Source: JAHEIJ01 sp040235565 (GTDB lineage Bacteria; Pseudomonadota; Gammaproteobacteria; UBA6429; Thiohalophilaceae). From it: DNA of 6,178 bases. Where the stretch lies: the NCBI GenBank assembly GCA_040235565.1, contig JBECLA010000150.1, positions 1-6,178 on the forward strand, written 5' to 3'. Positions 5,412-6,178 of the stretch are shown one piece after another (the stretch's first letter is position 1; every line of letters begins with the position of its first letter). Both the position numbers and the translations under genes were made by a program. The notes beneath the pieces were generated by a model, which worked only from the letters and a program-made list of their open reading frames with translations, was not told the origin of the DNA and searched no databases.

Positions 5412-6178
5412 ATGAAGCTTAAAGACAAAAACATATTTTCCCAAAGCGCTGTATGCCTGACCCTGATGGCCGCCCTGGTCCTGCCCCTGCAGGCTGACGC
5501 CGGCTGGTTCAGCGAAGCCAGGAGCAAAGTCACCAGCAAGACCCAGACCGTTACCAAGCGCGCCGCCGCCGCCCCGGGCAAGGTCAAGGATCGGATCGAG
5601 GACGTCCAGGACAAGGTCAACGAGATGTATTCCTACCTGGAGGAGAACCGTCCGCTGGCAGACAACCTGCGCAACAGCAAAATGGTCGATACCCTGAAAG
5701 AGACCCTGCAATTTCTCCAGGAGCAGCGTGCCGACTACCAGCACTTCGTCGACCAGGGCGTGTACGACTTTCGCCTCGACATGCAGGACCTGGTCACAAA
5801 CATCAGCGATATCGGCGAGCAATTCGGCCGCGGGGGTGCCGCCATGGAACGGCTGGGCAAAATGGGTGAGCTCATCGACAGGATCCCCGCCTCCTTCCTG
5901 TATGTCATGCACAAGGGGGTGGGTCCGCAACTGAGCGAGCTGCAGGAACAGATCGCCATCCTGAGCCAACAGGTTGCCATGCTGCCGCAACTGCCCAACC
6001 AGCGCCAGCTGCTGGGTAATCCCACGAGCTATCGCCCCACGATTTGCCCCCTGGTGACCGACGAGGATACCGCCGTGTACGTCGCCGTCATTCAGGCCCA
6101 GCTCAAAACCATCAGCTTCCTGTTGAAATCCATCAAGGATCTGCTGCCCAGTGACCTGGTGGTAACGGCCGACGTGGT
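5412..6178 (+). CDS. Secreted helix-rich, coiled-coil protein of unknown function (partial)
   Basis: The frame is open from the ATG at 5412-5414 to the right edge, giving 255 codons without a stop. GGAG lies eight bases before the ATG. The product begins MKLKDKNIFSQSAVCLTLMA and has a Sec signal peptide, with a hydrophobic core at about residues 13-27 and a likely signal peptidase I site after ADA (28-30). The mature part is almost entirely helix-forming. It has a basic, Ala-rich segment at 35-58 (KRAAAAPGKVK), charged heptad-like stretches at about 57-80 and 92-110, a glycine break at 139-142 (GRGG), and a second coiled-coil-like stretch at 170-192 (LSELQEQIAILSQQVAML). C212 is the only Cys in the mature part so far. 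I do not recognise the family. Synonymous codon use is strongly GC-ending, as in katG, which supports a real gene. It is divergent from katG and might be periplasmic or surface-associated. Confidence 0.8.
   Translation, partial: MKLKDKNIFSQSAVCLTLMAALVLPLQADAGWFSEARSKVTSKTQTVTKRAAAAPGKVKDRIEDVQDKVNEMYSYLEENRPLADNLRNSKMVDTLKETLQFLQEQRADYQHFVDQGVYDFRLDMQDLVTNISDIGEQFGRGGAAMERLGKMGELIDRIPASFLYVMHKGVGPQLSELQEQIAILSQQVAMLPQLPNQRQLLGNPTSYRPTICPLVTDEDTAVYVAVIQAQLKTISFLLKSIKDLLPSDLVVTADV

Noticed and set aside
5322..5990. A 222-codon open frame on the minus strand opposite the secreted coiled-coil gene
   Set aside because: The plus-strand frame has a ribosome binding site, a signal peptide and GC-ending codons. 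The minus-strand frame has no ribosome binding site and runs into the intergenic leader.

Overview
The window is an ordinary piece of bacterial chromosome, most likely from a gammaproteobacterium. The grounds are a full-length KatG of proteobacterial style, a Tat-type signal peptide, clear AGGAG-type ribosome binding sites, and GC-rich genes set between AT-rich spacers. The species cannot be named from this sequence. There are no RNA genes, CRISPR arrays, transposases or prophage genes.

Layout. All genes from position 1 to 5025 are on the minus strand, so they read from right to left. katG (5025-2866) encodes a cytoplasmic catalase-peroxidase. It has its own AT-rich promoter region and ends in a strong intrinsic terminator (2800-2830). 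A new transcription unit appears to start after the terminator, behind an AT-rich dyad at 2765-2791. Its genes are a TSUP/TauE-type membrane transporter (2721-1969), a Tat-exported nitrilase-superfamily hydrolase (1895-795), a YciI-like small protein (729-442), a 47-residue two-helix membrane protein (314-171) and the first 30 codons of a secreted protein cut by the window edge (91-1). The last two may have their own promoters, since short AT-rich spacers precede them.

Divergently from katG, across a 386-base intergenic region, a plus-strand gene starts at 5412 and runs off the right edge. It encodes a secreted, helix-rich, partly coiled-coil protein that I do not recognise. Its leader contains inverted repeats, one of which ends at the base just before the start codon.

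How the genes may work together. katG detoxifies hydrogen peroxide and looks independent of the rest. The transporter, exported hydrolase and YciI-like genes are co-directional, with gaps of 73 and 65 bases. They may form a small catabolic or detoxification cassette: hydrolysis of a C-N bond outside the cytoplasm, movement of an anionic product by the TSUP carrier, and cytoplasmic processing by the YciI-like protein. This pathway is inference from gene order, and the substrate is unknown. The left 770 bases look AT-richer by eye than katG and the hydrolase gene.
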